From an uncultured Winogradskyella sp. (GTDB taxonomy: Bacteria > Bacteroidota > Bacteroidia > Flavobacteriales > Flavobacteriaceae), in NCBI RefSeq assembly GCF_947501905.1, contig NZ_CANMXL010000003.1, positions 574,664 to 638,663 on the forward strand: a stretch of DNA of 64,000 nt, written 5' to 3'. Shown here piece by piece: positions 8,407 to 17,294 of this stretch; the first letter of the stretch is position 1; the number at the start of each line of letters is the position of its first letter. The notes beneath the pieces are model-generated. The model was not told the origin of the DNA and did no database searches. It saw only the letters and a list, made by a program, of their open reading frames with translations. The position numbers and the translations under genes were made by a program.

Positions 8407-9486
8407 ATGAATAAGAATCTACTTTTATTGTTACTGGTTTCTATATTTTTTGGTTGTGCCGATGATGTAGAGTTTAATAACCCAGCTGTACAGGCAAATT
8501 TTGAAGGTCAATCATGGAGAGCAGTTGCCTTTAGTGCATCTACAAAAGATGGCGGATTAATTATTAGAGGAATTAGAGGTACTGAAAAACTTTTGCTTTT
8601 CACAACTAGAACGGATGCAGGAGATTATCCTCTAGGAGGTAATAATCAAAGTGAAGCAAGGTATACAGCAGCAGATGGAACAGTATATTCTACATTAAAT
8701 GCACCAGACCCATCAGTTCAAGTATTTCCTTCAGATGGTTTAATACAAATCACAAGTGTAGATCTGGTTAATAATATTGCCACAGGAGAGTTTTGGTTTA
8801 ATGCATTTACAGCTGATGGTTTAAATTCAGTAAACTTTATTGATGGTGTATTCTTTCAAACTCCAATACTTCAAAACATCCTAGAATCAACAGGAGGCTC
8901 TACGTGTGACTTAGCTACGTCAACAATTAATGATTTGCAGGCAGAAATTATGGCTTTTGAGCCATCTCCTGATGTAGACTTATGCTTGCAATATCAAGCG
9001 GCATTAGAAGTTCAGGTGTTATCCTGTGTGGATAGTGATGGAACTTTGCAAATGATGTTAGATAATGTAGATTGTAATGATGATGATGGTGATGGACTAC
9101 CAAACTCATTTGAAGATGTAAATATGGATGGAAACCTTGACAATGATGATGCTGATATGGATGGTATTCCTAACTATTTAGATAATGATGATGATGGTGA
9201 TGGTGTTCTTACAAACTTTGAAAATATGAGAGGTGATACAGATGGTGATGGCATACCAAATTATTTGGATATGGATGATGATAACGATGGAGTGCTTAGT
9301 GTTTTTGAAGGTGCTAACGCATCTCAAAACACAGATGGTGACTCTTTGGTCGATCATATAGACCCAGACGATGATGGTGATGGTATACCTACAATTGACG
9401 AAAACCCTGACCCAAATGGAGATGGTGACCCAAGTGATGCTCTAGATACAGATATGGATGGTACGCCAGATTATCTACAGAATTAA
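8407..9486 (+). CDS. Lipoprotein with acidic thrombospondin type 3-like Ca-binding repeats
   Basis: The protein (359 residues) starts with a lipoprotein signal peptide ending in FFGC (C17), so it is predicted to be lipidated and surface or outer-membrane attached. The middle (20-160) is a beta-rich region of unknown fold (DUF6252-like in flavour, not certain). From about residue 220 to the end there are many DxDx[10 protein letters not shown] repeats ([35 protein letters not shown]), the calcium-binding thrombospondin type 3-like pattern common in Bacteroidota surface proteins. It stands alone with its own terminator. Function is unknown; adhesion or envelope stability is only a guess. Confidence 0.8.
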   Translation: MNKNLLLLLLVSIFFGCADDVEFNNPAVQANFEGQSWRAVAFSASTKDGGLIIRGIRGTEKLLLFTTRTDAGDYPLGGNNQSEARYTAADGTVYSTLNAPDPSVQVFPSDGLIQITSVDLVNNIATGEFWFNAFTADGLNSVNFIDGVFFQTPILQNILESTGGSTCDLATSTINDLQAEIMAFEPSPDVDLCLQYQAALEVQVLSCVDSDGTLQMMLDNVDCNDDDGDGLPNSFEDVNMDGNLDNDDADMDGIPNYLDNDDDGDGVLTNFENMRGDTDGDGIPNYLDMDDDNDGVLSVFEGANASQNTDGDSLVDHIDPDDDGDGIPTIDENPDPNGDGDPSDALDTDMDGTPDYLQN

Positions 9487-9501
9487 AAACAATATGTATT
9501 G

Positions 9502-9531
9502 AAAAAAGCCATGCATTGCGTGGCTTTTTTT
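9502..9531 (+). terminator. Rho-independent terminator of the lipoprotein gene
   Basis: AAAAAAGCCA (9502-9511) pairs with TGGCTTTTTT (9521-9530), a stem ending in a T run 15 bases after the stop at 9486. Confidence 0.8.
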
Positions 9532-9649
9532 GTTTACAAGTGTTTATAACTTTAGTTTAAAAAAGTAGAAATTCTATGTAAGTTTATATGCTAAATTTCT
9601 TTGGATTTTTTTAGACTTTATAGCTCAATAAAAAACGATTTAACTACAC

Positions 9650-12600
9650 ATGTATTTAATTTTTGATACTGAAACTACAGGTTTACCTAAGCGCTGGAAT
9701 GCACCCATAACGGATACAGATAACTGGCCAAGAGCTATACAAATTGCTTGGCAGTTGCATGACGAAATGGGTAACTGTATTGAGCATCAGGATTATTTGA
9801 TAAAGCCAGACGGATTTAATATTCCGTATGATGCAGAGAAAATTCATGGTATTTCTACAGAATTGGCTCAAGAGCAAGGTATAGCTTTAGCTGAAGTTTT
9901 AGAAAAATTCAACATTGCTATGTCTAAAACAAAATTTATTGTTGGGCAAAATGTTGGATTTGATGTAAATATCATGGGTGCTGAGTTTGTGCGTGGAGAT
10001 ATTGCAAATCCACTGCAAGAATTACCAGTTTTAGATACATGTACTGAGCATACTGCGACCTTGTGTCAAATTCCAGGAGGTCGTGGCGGGAAATTTAAAC
10101 TCCCAACTTTAACGGAGTTACATCAATTTTTATTCGACACACCTTTTGGCGAAGCGCATAATGCAACTGCAGATGTAGAAGCCACAACACGTTGTTTTTT
10201 AGAATTAGTAAGGCGAAGAGAATATACAAAAGAGCAGCTCGATGTTCAGCCAGATTATTTTGAAGAGTTTGCCCAAGCAAACCCTTCAAAAGTTGAGGGC
10301 ATAAAGCTAAAACATGTTAATCTTAAACGTGAGAGTGCAAAGATTAATGAGCGTCTTCAGAAAGAGCAGGTAGATGTTATTCCGGTAGAAACTAATAAAG
10401 AGGCTGCTGCTAAACTTGCTGACGTTGATTTTGTGCATTTGCATAATCACTCGCAGTTTTCTATTCTTCAATCTACCATAAGTGTAAAGGATTTAGTGAC
10501 TGCTGCGGCTAATGAAAATATGCCAGCAGTAGCTTTGACGGATCACGGTAATATGATGGGCGCATTTCATTTTGTAAGTGCGGTTTCTAATCATAATAAA
10601 GGTGTAAAAGCGCAACATGCCGAAGCAGAAGAACATGGAGAAACCAAAAAAGGCAATATCATAAAACCAATTATTGGTTGTGAGTTTTTTGTATGCGAGA
10701 ATCATGAAGATAAAACCCGAAAAGATAATGGCTACCAAATTGTACTCTTAGCTAAAAATAAAAATGGCTATCACAATTTAGCCAAGTTATCTTCTGCAGC
10801 CTTTACAAATGGGTTTTACTATGTGCCTAGAATAGACAAATCCCTTATTGAAAAATACAAACAAGATTTAATCTGCCTAACAGGGAACCTTTATGGTGAA
10901 GTACCAAGCAAGGTTTTAAATATTGGAGAAAAACAAGCCGAAGAAGCTTTAATGTGGTGGAAAGATGCTTTTCAAGACGATTTGTATATCGAGCTTATGC
11001 GTCACAATCAAGAGGACGAAAATCGTGTAAATCAAGTCTTAATCCAATTTTCGAAAAAGCATGATGTAAAACTCATTGCTACAAATAATACGTATTATGT
11101 AGAGCAGGAAAATGCTAATGCCCATGATATTTTACTTTGTGTTAAAGACGGAGAAAAGCAAGCCACACCAATAGGACGAGGACGTGGTTACCGATATGGA
11201 TTACCAAATCAAGAATATTATTTTAAGTCTTCAGAAGAGATGAAGGCTTTGTTTAGAGATATTCCTGAAGCTATTGTCAATATTCAGGAAGTTGTAGATA
11301 AAGTCGAAGCTTATGAGTTAGCAAGAGATGTGTTATTGCCAGCTTTCGATATTCCGGATGAATTTAAAGATGAAGAAGATAATGTTGATGGCGGGAAACG
11401 AGGAGAAAATGCATACTTAAAGCACCTCACATATGAAGGTGCAAAAAAGCGTTATGGGGATATTACACCAGAAATAAAAGAGCGTTTAGACTTTGAATTG
11501 AGCGTTATTCAGAATACAGGTTATCCAGGATATTTCTTAATCGTAGAAGATTTTATTCGCGAAGCCAGAAATATGGATGTATCTGTTGGTCCGGGACGTG
11601 GTTCTGCAGCTGGTTCTGTAGTTGCATATTGTCTTTGGATTACAAATATTGATCCCATTAAATACGATTTACTTTTTGAGCGTTTCTTAAATCCAGATCG
11701 TATAAGTATGCCAGATATTGATATCGATTTTGATGATGAAGGTCGTGGTCGTGTTATGCAATATGTTATTGATAAGTATGGTGCCAATCAAGTGGCTCAG
11801 ATTATTACTTACGGAACTATGGCAGCTAAATCTTCAATCAGAGACACAGCTCGTGTGTTGGACTTACCATTAAATGAAGCTGATCATATTGCGAAACTGA
11901 TACCAAATATGTCCAAACTTGGAAAAATATTTGGGAAAAGTGAAAAAGAACTCGCAGGAAAATTCAGAGCGGAAGAACTAGATAAGGTTAATCAACTCCT
12001 CAATATTTCTGATGGAGAAGATTTACAAGCCGAAACCGTAAATCAAGCAAGAGTCCTTGAAGGCTCAGTAAGAAATACAGGTATTCATGCCTGTGGCGTC
12101 ATTATTACGCCAGGTGACATTACCAATTATGTTCCAGTATCTGTTGCAAAAGATTCCGATTTATATGTAACGCAGTTTGATAACTCGGTGGTTGAGAGTG
12201 CAGGGTTGTTAAAGATGGACTTCTTAGGATTAAAAACATTGACGCTTATTAAGGATACGGTTAAGATTGTAAAAGCAAAACATGGTATTGAACTTGATCC
12301 TGAGAATTTTCCCTTAGATGATGAAGAAACTTATGCGCTTTTCCAGCGTGGAGAAACCGTAGGGATTTTTCAGTATGAATCTCCTGGTATGCAAAAGCAT
12401 ATGAAGCATTTGAAGCCGACGGTTTTTGATGATTTAATTGCAATGAACGCGCTCTATCGTCCTGGTCCAATGGAGTACATTCCAAGTTTTATTAGACGTA
12501 AGCATGGCGAAGAAGATATTATTTACGATTTACCCGAAACTGAAGAATACCTAAAAGAAACTTACGGAATTACAGTGTACCAAGAGCAAGTAATGTTGCT

Positions 12601-14035
12601 CTCTCAAAAATTGGCTGATTTCACTAAAGGTGAAGCTGATGTACTCCGTAAAGCTATGGGTAAAAAACAAAAGGCTGTACTTGATAAAATGAAACCCAAG
12701 TTTATCTCTCAAGCAGCTGCAAAAGGTATGGATGAGCAAAAACTTGAGAAAATCTGGAAAGATTGGGAAGCTTTTGCAAGTTATGCCTTTAACAAATCAC
12801 ACTCCACTTGTTATGCATGGATTGCCTATCAAACGGCATATTTAAAAGCGCATTATCCTGCCGAGTATATGGCAGCTGTATTGTCTAATAACATGAATGA
12901 TATTAAGTCCGTAACCTTCTTTATGGAAGAATGTAAGCGTATGCGCTTACCTGTTTTAGGGCCGAGTGTTAATGAAAGCTATTATAAATTCTCAGTAAAT
13001 AAAGATAATGCCGTTCGTTTCGGGATGGGAGCCATAAAAGGAGTAGGTCATGGCGCAGTAAAAACTATTGTACAGAATAGGAAAGAAGACGGTAATTACA
13101 AGTCTATTTTTGATTTGGCAAAACGTATTGATTTACGAGCGGCAAACAAAAAATCATTTGAAGGCTTGGCTAATGCCGGTGGGTTTGATTGTTTTGATGA
13201 TACACATCGCGCTCAATATTTTGCTCATGATGGCGATGGGATTACATTCTTAGAAAAGGCCATGAAATATGGCGCAAAGCATCAAGAAAATGAAAATTCA
13301 GCCCAAGTAAGTTTATTTGGTGAGGCTAGTGGTGTTGAGATAGCGGAGCCTCAGGTGCCGCCATGTGAAGATTGGGGAACCATGGAAAAATTATCTCGTG
13401 AAAAAGAAGTTGTTGGTATTTATATTTCTGGACATCCTCTAGATGATTTTAAAATAGAAATGAAGTCTTTTTGTAATAGTGTAGTTGCAGATTTTAATGA
13501 TTTAGAAGCTGCAGTAAACCAAAACTTAAAGTTTGGAGGTGTAGTTACAGATGTGCAACACCGTATCAGTAAACAAGGCAAAGGATGGGCCATATTTACG
13601 ATAGAAGATTATACAGATAGTTTCGATTTTAGAATTTTTGGAGAAGATTATTTAAAGTTTAGACACTTCTTAGTTCAAAATTCGTTTGTGCATGTGCAAG
13701 CTTTTGTAAAAGAAGGTTGGATAAATAGAGATACTGGTAAAAAAGGAGATCCTCGAATTCAGTTTAATAATTTTCAGTTACTACATGATGTTATGGATAC
13801 TTATGCTAAGAAGTTGTCTGTACAATTAGATATTAATGAATTAAAGGAAAATACCGTTCAGAATTTAGAGGAGATGTTTAGGATTCATCAAGGTACAAAT
13901 TCATTATCTTTTATAGTATATGACAGTGAAGACAAGATAAAGCTTAATATGCCTAGCCGAAAGCAAAAAGTTAAAATTTCTCAAGAATTATTAAATACGC
14001 TGGCTGAAAATGATATTAAGTATAAGTTGAATTAA
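9650..14035 (+). CDS. dnaE: DNA polymerase III alpha subunit with N-terminal 3'-5' exonuclease domain
   Basis: The 1461-residue protein is the replicative polymerase of the cell. Residues 1-190 are a DEDD exonuclease domain (FDTETTGLP with D6 and E8; HNATADVEAT), a fusion known from Bacteroidota. A PHP domain begins near 262 (FVHLHNHSQFSILQS, LTDHGNMMG). The polymerase core has VGPGRGSAAGSVVAY and the catalytic PDIDIDFDDEGRGR, followed by the fingers region (HACGVIITP, FQYESPGMQKHMK, LYRPGPMEYIP). Near the C-terminus an OB fold follows (LKFGGVVTDVQHRISKQGKG). It is a single transcription unit; several open frames on the opposite strand within it are not genes. Confidence 0.97.
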   Translation: MYLIFDTETTGLPKRWNAPITDTDNWPRAIQIAWQLHDEMGNCIEHQDYLIKPDGFNIPYDAEKIHGISTELAQEQGIALAEVLEKFNIAMSKTKFIVGQNVGFDVNIMGAEFVRGDIANPLQELPVLDTCTEHTATLCQIPGGRGGKFKLPTLTELHQFLFDTPFGEAHNATADVEATTRCFLELVRRREYTKEQLDVQPDYFEEFAQANPSKVEGIKLKHVNLKRESAKINERLQKEQVDVIPVETNKEAAAKLADVDFVHLHNHSQFSILQSTISVKDLVTAAANENMPAVALTDHGNMMGAFHFVSAVSNHNKGVKAQHAEAEEHGETKKGNIIKPIIGCEFFVCENHEDKTRKDNGYQIVLLAKNKNGYHNLAKLSSAAFTNGFYYVPRIDKSLIEKYKQDLICLTGNLYGEVPSKVLNIGEKQAEEALMWWKDAFQDDLYIELMRHNQEDENRVNQVLIQFSKKHDVKLIATNNTYYVEQENANAHDILLCVKDGEKQATPIGRGRGYRYGLPNQEYYFKSSEEMKALFRDIPEAIVNIQEVVDKVEAYELARDVLLPAFDIPDEFKDEEDNVDGGKRGENAYLKHLTYEGAKKRYGDITPEIKERLDFELSVIQNTGYPGYFLIVEDFIREARNMDVSVGPGRGSAAGSVVAYCLWITNIDPIKYDLLFERFLNPDRISMPDIDIDFDDEGRGRVMQYVIDKYGANQVAQIITYGTMAAKSSIRDTARVLDLPLNEADHIAKLIPNMSKLGKIFGKSEKELAGKFRAEELDKVNQLLNISDGEDLQAETVNQARVLEGSVRNTGIHACGVIITPGDITNYVPVSVAKDSDLYVTQFDNSVVESAGLLKMDFLGLKTLTLIKDTVKIVKAKHGIELDPENFPLDDEETYALFQRGETVGIFQYESPGMQKHMKHLKPTVFDDLIAMNALYRPGPMEYIPSFIRRKHGEEDIIYDLPETEEYLKETYGITVYQEQVMLLSQKLADFTKGEADVLRKAMGKKQKAVLDKMKPKFISQAAAKGMDEQKLEKIWKDWEAFASYAFNKSHSTCYAWIAYQTAYLKAHYPAEYMAAVLSNNMNDIKSVTFFMEECKRMRLPVLGPSVNESYYKFSVNKDNAVRFGMGAIKGVGHGAVKTIVQNRKEDGNYKSIFDLAKRIDLRAANKKSFEGLANAGGFDCFDDTHRAQYFAHDGDGITFLEKAMKYGAKHQENENSAQVSLFGEASGVEIAEPQVPPCEDWGTMEKLSREKEVVGIYISGHPLDDFKIEMKSFCNSVVADFNDLEAAVNQNLKFGGVVTDVQHRISKQGKGWAIFTIEDYTDSFDFRIFGEDYLKFRHFLVQNSFVHVQAFVKEGWINRDTGKKGDPRIQFNNFQLLHDVMDTYAKKLSVQLDINELKENTVQNLEEMFRIHQGTNSLSFIVYDSEDKIKLNMPSRKQKVKISQELLNTLAENDIKYKLN

Positions 14036-14092
14036 AGAAATATATGGTAGGTTAGATAAGATCCTATCTTATAATATGGATGTAATTGTAAT

Positions 14093-14524
14093 CTAAGTAC
14101 TTAGTTCAATATGTTGTATCAATTTTTCCGCAATAAACATATCCCAAGTGCTTGAACACACATCATAACAATGTAATTGTGGTGATAGACCAACTTGATG
14201 AAAATTTATTGTAGTTTCAGATTCATCTTCGATAATCTGCCAATGCAATACATGTCCAATCCATTCTTTGTTAAAGCCAGGCTCTCCATCTATGCATTTC
14301 CATACTAATTCTGAATTTGGAGTAAATTCTAAAATTTTAAAAGTCCACCAATACCCATTTTCAAAATGAATAGTGAATTGACCATCTGCTTTTTGGATAG
14401 AGTCTGTTGTTTTGGACCACCACAGATGAATATTATCCGTTAAAGCTTTAAAGACATTCTCAGCTGTAGAAACTACTTTAATCTGTTTTCTATAATCTAA
14501 ATCCGATGAGCTATTATCATGCAT
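14093..14524 (-). CDS. SRPBCC/AHSA1-family protein (third gene of the ArsR operon)
   Basis: The protein (143 residues) has the START/SRPBCC pattern: VVSTAENVFKALTDNIHLWWSKTTDS near the N-terminus and IEDESETTINFHQVGLSP toward the end. This fold makes a deep hydrophobic pocket; the AHSA1 group includes Hsp90 activators and many small-molecule-binding proteins. Its start overlaps the end of the ArsR-type regulator gene by 8 bases, so it is the last gene of a three-gene operon. The ligand is unknown. Confidence 0.8.
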   Translation of the reverse strand: MHDNSSSDLDYRKQIKVVSTAENVFKALTDNIHLWWSKTTDSIQKADGQFTIHFENGYWWTFKILEFTPNSELVWKCIDGEPGFNKEWIGHVLHWQIIEDESETTINFHQVGLSPQLHCYDVCSSTWDMFIAEKLIQHIELST

Positions 14525-14846
14525 TTTTGTTAGCGTTTAAGTAGTTGTCTAAACTATTTAGCGAATCATCCCAGAACTGTGCATAGAATTGCATCCATTT
14601 ATTAACTTCTTTCAGGGGTTTTGGGTTTGCTAAGCAAAATCGATTTCTACCATCTTCTTTCATTTTTACCAAACCAGCATCATTAAGTATTTTAATATGC
14701 TTAGTAACCCCTTGACGACTCATGTCGAATTGTGTTGAAATTTGGGTGATAGATATTGATGAGGCTGCAAGTACTAAAGCATGAAAAATTTCACGTCTTG
14801 TAGGGTCAGCAATGGCTTTAAATAGTTTTGTAATATTATCCTGCAT
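14517..14846 (-). CDS. ArsR-family winged-helix transcriptional regulator
   Basis: The protein (109 residues) has the ArsR/SmtB arrangement: KLFKAIADPTRREIFHAL, then the recognition helix SITQISTQFDMSRQGVTKHIKILNDAGLV and the wing KMEDGRNRFCL. It lacks an obvious metal-binding CxC, so it is of the non-metal type often paired with SRPBCC genes. It overlaps both neighbours (11 and 8 bases). Two GCAAC-N6-GTTGC inverted repeats upstream of the operon are good operator candidates for autoregulation. Confidence 0.88.
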   Translation of the reverse strand: MQDNITKLFKAIADPTRREIFHALVLAASSISITQISTQFDMSRQGVTKHIKILNDAGLVKMKEDGRNRFCLANPKPLKEVNKWMQFYAQFWDDSLNSLDNYLNANKNA

Positions 14847-15261
14847 TGACTTCTTCTTTTAAATAGTCTGTTAAACCATTAATGCAATTATCCCAACCAC
14901 CATTAAAACTATTAAACATTTCAATAGCAGTTTCACCTGAGTAGTTTTCAATACCCGAGTGTTCTAAATAGAGTTTGGTGCCATTTTTAAAAGATTCTAG
15001 CTTCCACGTAACAGTAGTTGTGGCTGGAGTGTCTTTAACAACCCATGTGTAGATGAGTGTGTAAGGATTGGCTTCTAAAACTTCGCCAATGATAGGTGAG
15101 CAATTTTCACCAGACGAATTAAAGGTGTATTTATAGCCTTTTTCAGGCTTAAAATCTGCTTCGAGAAACCATGTTGAGATTTCTTCGGCTTTAGTAATGG
15201 CATCCCAGATTTGACCGATAGGATGATTAAACACTTTTTCTTTTGTTATTGTTTTGCTCAT
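14836..15261 (-). CDS. SRPBCC/AHSA1-family protein (first gene of the ArsR operon)
   Basis: The protein (141 residues) begins KTITKEKVFNHPIGQIWDAITKAEEISTWF and contains FKPEKGYKYTF and GWDNCINGLTDYLK, the usual blocks of activator-of-Hsp90-like SRPBCC proteins. It is the first gene of an operon with the ArsR-type regulator (11-base overlap) and a second SRPBCC protein. The two SRPBCC proteins share the fold but are clearly divergent. The ligand is unknown; operons of this composition occur widely in bacteria. Confidence 0.83.
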   Translation of the reverse strand: MSKTITKEKVFNHPIGQIWDAITKAEEISTWFLEADFKPEKGYKYTFNSSGENCSPIIGEVLEANPYTLIYTWVVKDTPATTTVTWKLESFKNGTKLYLEHSGIENYSGETAIEMFNSFNGGWDNCINGLTDYLKEEVNAG

Positions 15262-15285
15262 AATGTTCGTTTTTTTGATTTATAT

Positions 15286-15342
15286 GCAACTTTATGGTTG
15301 CTAAATTAAATAAATAAATTTAATAAGCAACTAAAAGGTTGC
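15286..15342 (-). promoter_or_regulatory. Paired inverted-repeat operators upstream of the ArsR/SRPBCC operon
   Basis: Two identical-geometry repeats GCAAC-N6-GTTGC lie at 15286-15301 and 15327-15342, centre to centre 41 bases (about four helix turns), 25 and 66 bases before the operon start at 15261. This geometry fits a dimeric ArsR-type repressor binding at two sites. Confidence 0.6.
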
Positions 15343-15364
15343 GTATTTTAATTTTGAATTGCGC

Positions 15365-15475
15365 AAAGGATGGAAGTGGCATCCTTTTTTGTCGGGTGGC
15401 TGAGGTTACTCGAAGCCAAGAGCAAAAAAGATATAACGAACAGCCTGACCCTTGGGTTGCGCCATAAAATAGCTA
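15365..15475 (+). other. Flavobacterial-type intergenic stem-loop element
   Basis: The 330-base gap 15262-15590 holds no gene. AAAGGATG (15365) pairs with CATCCTTTTTT (15380-15390), a terminator-like stem. It is followed by a stretch with AAAAAAGATATAACGAA and CAGCCTGACCCTTGGG that resembles dispersed intergenic debris I have seen between genes in other flavobacterial genomes; this recollection is not tested here. Confidence 0.4.
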
Positions 15476-15590
15476 TATTGTCAGTCAATAAGTGCATAAC
15501 CAAAACAAATAATGTGATTGTAAGGTTTGGCAGAATTTTTGACTAATATTGCATATTAAACTGAAGTAGAATACAATTAAAATAAATATT

Positions 15591-15908
15591 ATGGCATTAG
15601 AAATAACAGATGCAACTTTTGAAGAGCAAGTATTAAATAGCGATAAGCCAGTAATGGTAGATTTTTGGGCTGCATGGTGTGGACCTTGTCGTATGGTTGG
15701 ACCAATCATCGATGAGATTAGTACTGAATACGATGGTAAAGCTGTTGTAGGTAAAGTAGATGTAGATGCTAACCAAGAGTTTGCTGCTAAATACGGCGTA
15801 AGAAACATCCCAACTGTATTGGTATTTCAAAACGGAGAGGTTGTTGGTCGTCAAGTAGGTGTAGCACCAAAAAATGCTTACTCTGAGGCATTAGACGCGC
15901 TTTTATAA
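15591..15908 (+). CDS. trxA: Thioredoxin
   Basis: This 105-residue protein is a textbook thioredoxin: VMVDFWAAWCGPCRMVGPIIDE with the redox pair C30-GP-C33, the cis-proline loop RNIPTVLVFQNG and the C-terminal helix. It reduces protein disulfides in the cytoplasm using thioredoxin reductase. A TAATATTG box at 15544-15551 with TTTG at 15526 may be the promoter, but the spacing is shorter than usual. A strong terminator follows. Confidence 0.97.
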   Translation: MALEITDATFEEQVLNSDKPVMVDFWAAWCGPCRMVGPIIDEISTEYDGKAVVGKVDVDANQEFAAKYGVRNIPTVLVFQNGEVVGRQVGVAPKNAYSEALDALL

Positions 15909-15931
15909 TAAATACATCTAAAAGAAATGAT

Positions 15932-15962
15932 AAAAGGTTTGCCAATACGGCAAACCTTTTTT
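15932..15962 (+). terminator. trxA terminator
   Basis: AAAAGGTTTGCC (15932-15943) and GGCAAACCTTTT (15949-15960) form a 12-bp stem with a 5-base loop and a T tail, 23 bases after the trxA stop. Confidence 0.85.
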
Positions 15963-15976
15963 AGTTTCGGTAACTC

Positions 15977-16906
15977 ATGGATTTACAAAAAGAACTTAAT
16001 AAAGCTGGAGGCTTTAAAAATCTAGAATTGTTAGCTAAACAAGTTGTTGAAGGTTTTATTGCTGGCATGCATAAAAGTCCGTTTCATGGGTTTTCGGCAG
16101 AATTTGCAGAACATAAAATTTATAACCAAGGCGAAAGTACTAAACATATAGATTGGAAACTATATGCCAAAACGGATAGATTGTATACTAAGAGATATGA
16201 TGAAGAGACAAACCTACGATGTCATCTTATTCTAGATAATAGCTCGTCAATGCATTATCCTGAGTTGTCTCATAATTCAATAAGTCATCTTAACAAAATA
16301 GGCTTTTCGTCTTTGGCATCGGCATCCTTAATGCATATTCTTAAGAAGCAGAGAGATGCTGTTGGTTTAAGCATTTATAGTGATAAATACGATTTCTATT
16401 CGCCTGAAAAAGGAAGTGAACGCCATCACCACATGCTATTGTCTAAGTTGAGTGTTGCCGTTTCAAATAAGACAGCATCAAAAACGACAGAAACTTATAA
16501 ATACCTGCATCAAATTGCCGAAAAGATACATCGGCGTTCTTTAATTTTTGTATTTACAGATATGTTTCAAACGTCTGAAGATGATGAAAAAATATTTGAA
16601 GCATTAAGACATCTAAAGCATAACAAGCACGAAGTAGTTGTATTTCACGTTTTCGATAAGCTAAAAGAGCTCGCTTTTGATTTCGATAACAGACCCAAAC
16701 GTTTTGTAGATGTAGAGACTGGAGAGACTATAGATTTGTATCCGGATACTATTAAAGAGAATTATGAAAAAGCAGTTTCTGAGTATTTTGATAACCTAAA
16801 ATTACGCTGTGGCCAATACAGGATAAAGTATGTAGAAGCCGACATCAATAAAGGTTTTGACAAGATACTTACCACATATATGATTGAACGGCAAAAATTT
16901 ATATAA
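15977..16906 (+). CDS. DUF58 domain protein (vWFA-like)
   Basis: The protein (309 residues) carries the DUF58 core (SPFHGFSAEFAEHKIYNQGE, then DIDWKLYAKT-like HIDWKLYAKTDRLYTKRYDEE) and a von Willebrand A-like half (HLILDNSSSMHYP, FVFTDMFQ). In Bacteroidota such genes often accompany MoxR-type ATPases and Bat proteins, but here it stands alone between trxA and tRNA-Asp. No membrane segment is visible. Its molecular role is not established. The ATG at 15977 lies just behind the trxA terminator. Confidence 0.82.
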   Translation: MDLQKELNKAGGFKNLELLAKQVVEGFIAGMHKSPFHGFSAEFAEHKIYNQGESTKHIDWKLYAKTDRLYTKRYDEETNLRCHLILDNSSSMHYPELSHNSISHLNKIGFSSLASASLMHILKKQRDAVGLSIYSDKYDFYSPEKGSERHHHMLLSKLSVAVSNKTASKTTETYKYLHQIAEKIHRRSLIFVFTDMFQTSEDDEKIFEALRHLKHNKHEVVVFHVFDKLKELAFDFDNRPKRFVDVETGETIDLYPDTIKENYEKAVSEYFDNLKLRCGQYRIKYVEADINKGFDKILTTYMIERQKFI

Positions 16907-16931
16907 ATAAAGAATATTTTTTTCCATTTAG

Positions 16932-16962
16932 TTTGCGGAATTAAAAATGCAATGTATATTTG
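16932..16962 (+). promoter_or_regulatory. tRNA-Asp promoter
   Basis: TTTG (16932-16935) and TATATTTG (16955-16962) are separated by 19 bases, a perfect Bacteroidota promoter, 18 bases before the tRNA. Confidence 0.8.
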
Positions 16963-16980
16963 CCCTCGCAATTAAGCAAC

Positions 16981-17054
16981 GGTCTGGTAGTTCAGTTGGT
17001 TAGAATATCTGCCTGTCACGCAGGGGGTCGCGGGTTCGAGTCCCGTCCAGACCG
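16981..17054 (+). tRNA. tRNA-Asp (GUC)
   Basis: The acceptor stem GGTCTGG pairs with CCAGACC (17047-17053), the anticodon loop CTGTCAC carries GTC at 17015-17017, and the T arm is CGGGTTCGAGTCCCG. The discriminator is G; the 3' CCA is not encoded, as is common in Bacteroidota. Confidence 0.97.
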
Positions 17055-17059
17055 CAAAT

Positions 17060-17109
17060 CCCGAAAGCTTTCGGGAGCTATAAGGCTCTAAGAAATTAGA
17101 GCTTTTTTT
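17060..17109 (+). terminator. Palindrome plus rho-independent terminator after tRNA-Asp
   Basis: CCCGAAAGCTTTCGGG (17060-17075) is a perfect 16-base palindrome. It is followed by GCTCTAA-GAAA-TTAGAGC (17085-17102) and a run of seven T, a strong terminator with a GAAA tetraloop. Confidence 0.8.
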
Positions 17110-17132
17110 AGCAGCAAAGATGTTGTGTTGTT

Positions 17133-17178
17133 CTAGGAGAAATCCTAGAGTAGTTGTAAGATTCCTAAGCGATTAGGA
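17133..17178. repeat. Two short hairpins with GNRA tetraloops
   Basis: CTAGGA-GAAA-TCCTAG (17133-17148) and TCCTAA-GCGA-TTAGGA (17163-17178) are both perfect 6-bp stems capped by GNRA loops. They fill part of the otherwise empty gap between tRNA-Asp and the GspF-like gene. No T run follows either, so they are not simple terminators. Confidence 0.5.
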
Positions 17179-17294
17179 TTTTACCAATGAGAAGCTTTCC
17201 TTTTTTCTTTATAGAAAATTGGGATGCTTTTTTGTTTTGTATTACTTGTGTCTCTATATGTATAAGCAATGAGATGAAACGTTTTAAAGCTAGA

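Noticed and set aside
10493..10738. Antisense frames within dnaE (also 9683, 10095, 11521, 12261, 12551)
   Set aside because: dnaE coding is certain; these have no start context or domain.
14041..14085. Short TAAGAT/ATCTTA stem between dnaE and the SRPBCC gene as a terminator
   Set aside because: The stem is short, AT-rich and lacks a T run; support is too weak for a feature.
15621..15854. Minus-strand frames opposite trxA (15485-15808, 15633-15854)
   Set aside because: They are shadows of thioredoxin and contain no domain.
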